A stretch of DNA of 59,566 bases. Source: an uncultured Lachnospiraceae bacterium. Lineage in GTDB: Bacteria; Bacillota; Clostridia; Lachnospirales; Lachnospiraceae. The notes beneath the pieces are model-generated. The model did not search any database, was not told the origin of the DNA, and worked only from the letters and a program-made list of their open reading frames with translations. The position numbers and the translations under genes are program-made. The DNA lies in the NCBI GenBank assembly GCA_947174495.1, contig CAMWJC010000010.1, positions 1-59,566 on the forward strand, given 5' to 3'. Shown here piece after piece: positions 59,078 to 59,566 of the stretch. Within the stretch, counting starts at the first letter, position 1. Every line of letters starts with the position of its first letter.

Positions 59078-59257
59078 ATGCAAGAACAGGATAAACGAGC
59101 CGTAGAATCCATGTGTAGATGCGGACTTGATTTTGAAGGAGTTATAAATGTTTTCCCAAGCCTTCCGAGAGAGGAAATTGCGGAAATCTATAAATCTGTG
59201 AGAGACAGGGATACAGATTCAAATGAGGAATCCAATATAAGCATTAACTGTTCTTGA
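59078..59257 (+). CDS. Small conserved-looking protein (59 residues)
   Basis: ATG 59078 follows GGAGG (59068-59072) by five bases; the longer frame from 59060 includes that site. The protein reads MQEQDKRAVESMCRCGLDFE then GVINVFPSLPREEIAEIYKS, which looks like a small helical domain with a CRC pair, and ends in a polar tail. The pattern of an acidic helix after a short proline loop resembles resolvase/helix-turn-helix-like small proteins of mobile elements, but I cannot assign it. Confidence 0.55.
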   Translation: MQEQDKRAVESMCRCGLDFEGVINVFPSLPREEIAEIYKSVRDRDTDSNEESNISINCS

Positions 59258-59266
59258 TATGCCTTA

Positions 59267-59295
59267 TTGCGAGTCTGATTGTTCTGCTGTATAAT
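59267..59295 (+). promoter_or_regulatory. Promoter of the last gene
   Basis: TTGCGA (59267-59272), exact 17-bp spacer, perfect TATAAT (59290-59295), about 50 bp before the next ATG. Confidence 0.65.
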
Positions 59296-59344
59296 TTTTG
59301 TATGGTTTATTGGATGGGCGGTTTGCTTCTGAGGAGTGAGGTTA

Positions 59345-59566
59345 ATGGCAGAATTATTTGCGTACAACGAAAGAGTTGAGACGATTTTTGATCTTATAGG
59401 CGATAAGGAAAATGACATAACCAAAAGCATAGCATGGGTCTTTGTGAAATGCCCGCGTCTGCTGGAGAGTGTAATTGAGAGGTTGCTCCACGTTAATGCG
59501 TCTGCGGATGATGTCGTGATCCGGTATCAGGAGTTTGAGAAGGACAAGGGGATCACGGACCTGGAG
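59345..59566 (+). CDS. 5' part of a gene, possibly a PD-(D/E)XK-like nuclease
   Basis: The frame opens at ATG 59345, with GAGGAG (59331-59336) upstream, and runs off the window after 74 codons. It begins MAELFAYNERVETIFDLIGD and continues with DKENDITKSIAWVFVKCPRL, then DVVIRYQEFEKDKGITDLE. The EN-D-T--IAW-----P-LL pattern near the start, followed by a basic stretch and an I-T-D-L-E strand, recalls PD-(D/E)XK-type nuclease proteins found in defence islands (E...D..E arrangement). With only the first 74 residues visible this is inference. Confidence 0.5.
   Translation, partial: MAELFAYNERVETIFDLIGDKENDITKSIAWVFVKCPRLLESVIERLLHVNASADDVVIRYQEFEKDKGITDLE

Overview
The window looks like a chromosomal segment of a low-to-moderate GC Clostridia, most likely a gut Lachnospiraceae. 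The evidence is the strong AGGAGG-type ribosome sites, the anaerobic (cbi-type) cobalamin pathway, a Gram-positive T-box before thrS, an infC-rpmI-rplT operon with an attenuated leader, DUF1540 and SEC-C proteins, BlaI/BlaR1-like and MerR regulators, and many small Clostridia-type lipoproteins. No rRNA or tRNA gene and no CRISPR array was seen.

Layout. (1) 1-17632, plus strand: a corrinoid/iron-type ABC importer (partial binding protein, permease, ATPase) runs into a tightly overlapping cobalamin operon: cbiP, cobT, cobU, cobS, a short degenerate cobU paralogue, cobC, cbiB, cobD, cbiC, cbiD, cbiF, cbiG, cbiH, a cbiJ-cbiE-cbiT fusion and cbiA. It covers most steps from cobalt-precorrin-3 to cobalamin; cbiL, the cobalt chelatase, uroporphyrinogen methyltransferase and corrinoid adenosyltransferase are not in the window. 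(2) 17664-28627, accessory zone: an orphan FliB-like protein, a trio of uncharacterised proteins with an acetyltransferase remnant, an ABC exporter with a broken permease plus a MerR regulator, a divergent hydrolase / tocopherol-cyclase-like pair around a TetR-type dyad, an MFS transporter, and a BlaI/BlaR1 pair. (3) 28749-39417: a 1227-residue hybrid sensor kinase with two solute-binding domains, a NIF3-like protein, and large lipoproteins with internal duplications. Between them lie decayed stretches and a highly structured candidate RNA followed by a 16-residue micro-ORF. (4) 39435-43673: a threonine T-box controlling a small Asn-rich membrane protein and thrS, then a GT39-like membrane protein. 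(5) 43759-51711: a compact type IV pilus / pseudopilus operon (pilin, PilC, PilM-PilN fusion, PilO, PilB and four minor pilin-like proteins) without PilT or prepilin peptidase. (6) 51783-57581: a DUF1540 protein, a 478-bp near-perfect giant palindrome, a lipoprotein, the infC-rpmI-rplT operon with an ATT start for IF-3, pepD and another lipoprotein. (7) 57624-59566: a fic gene killed at its catalytic motif, terminators, iteron-like repeats, two small ORFs and the start of a gene that may encode a PD-(D/E)XK-like nuclease. This looks like the edge of an integrated element or defence island.

The strongest candidates for undescribed biology are the 478-bp palindrome at 52095-52572, the multi-stem RNA candidate at 36740-36915, and a 53-bp hairpin+RBS+start-codon cassette found twice (26796-26848 and 42055-42107) before unrelated genes. 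All functional calls rest on reading the sequence and recalled family features; no database search was possible.
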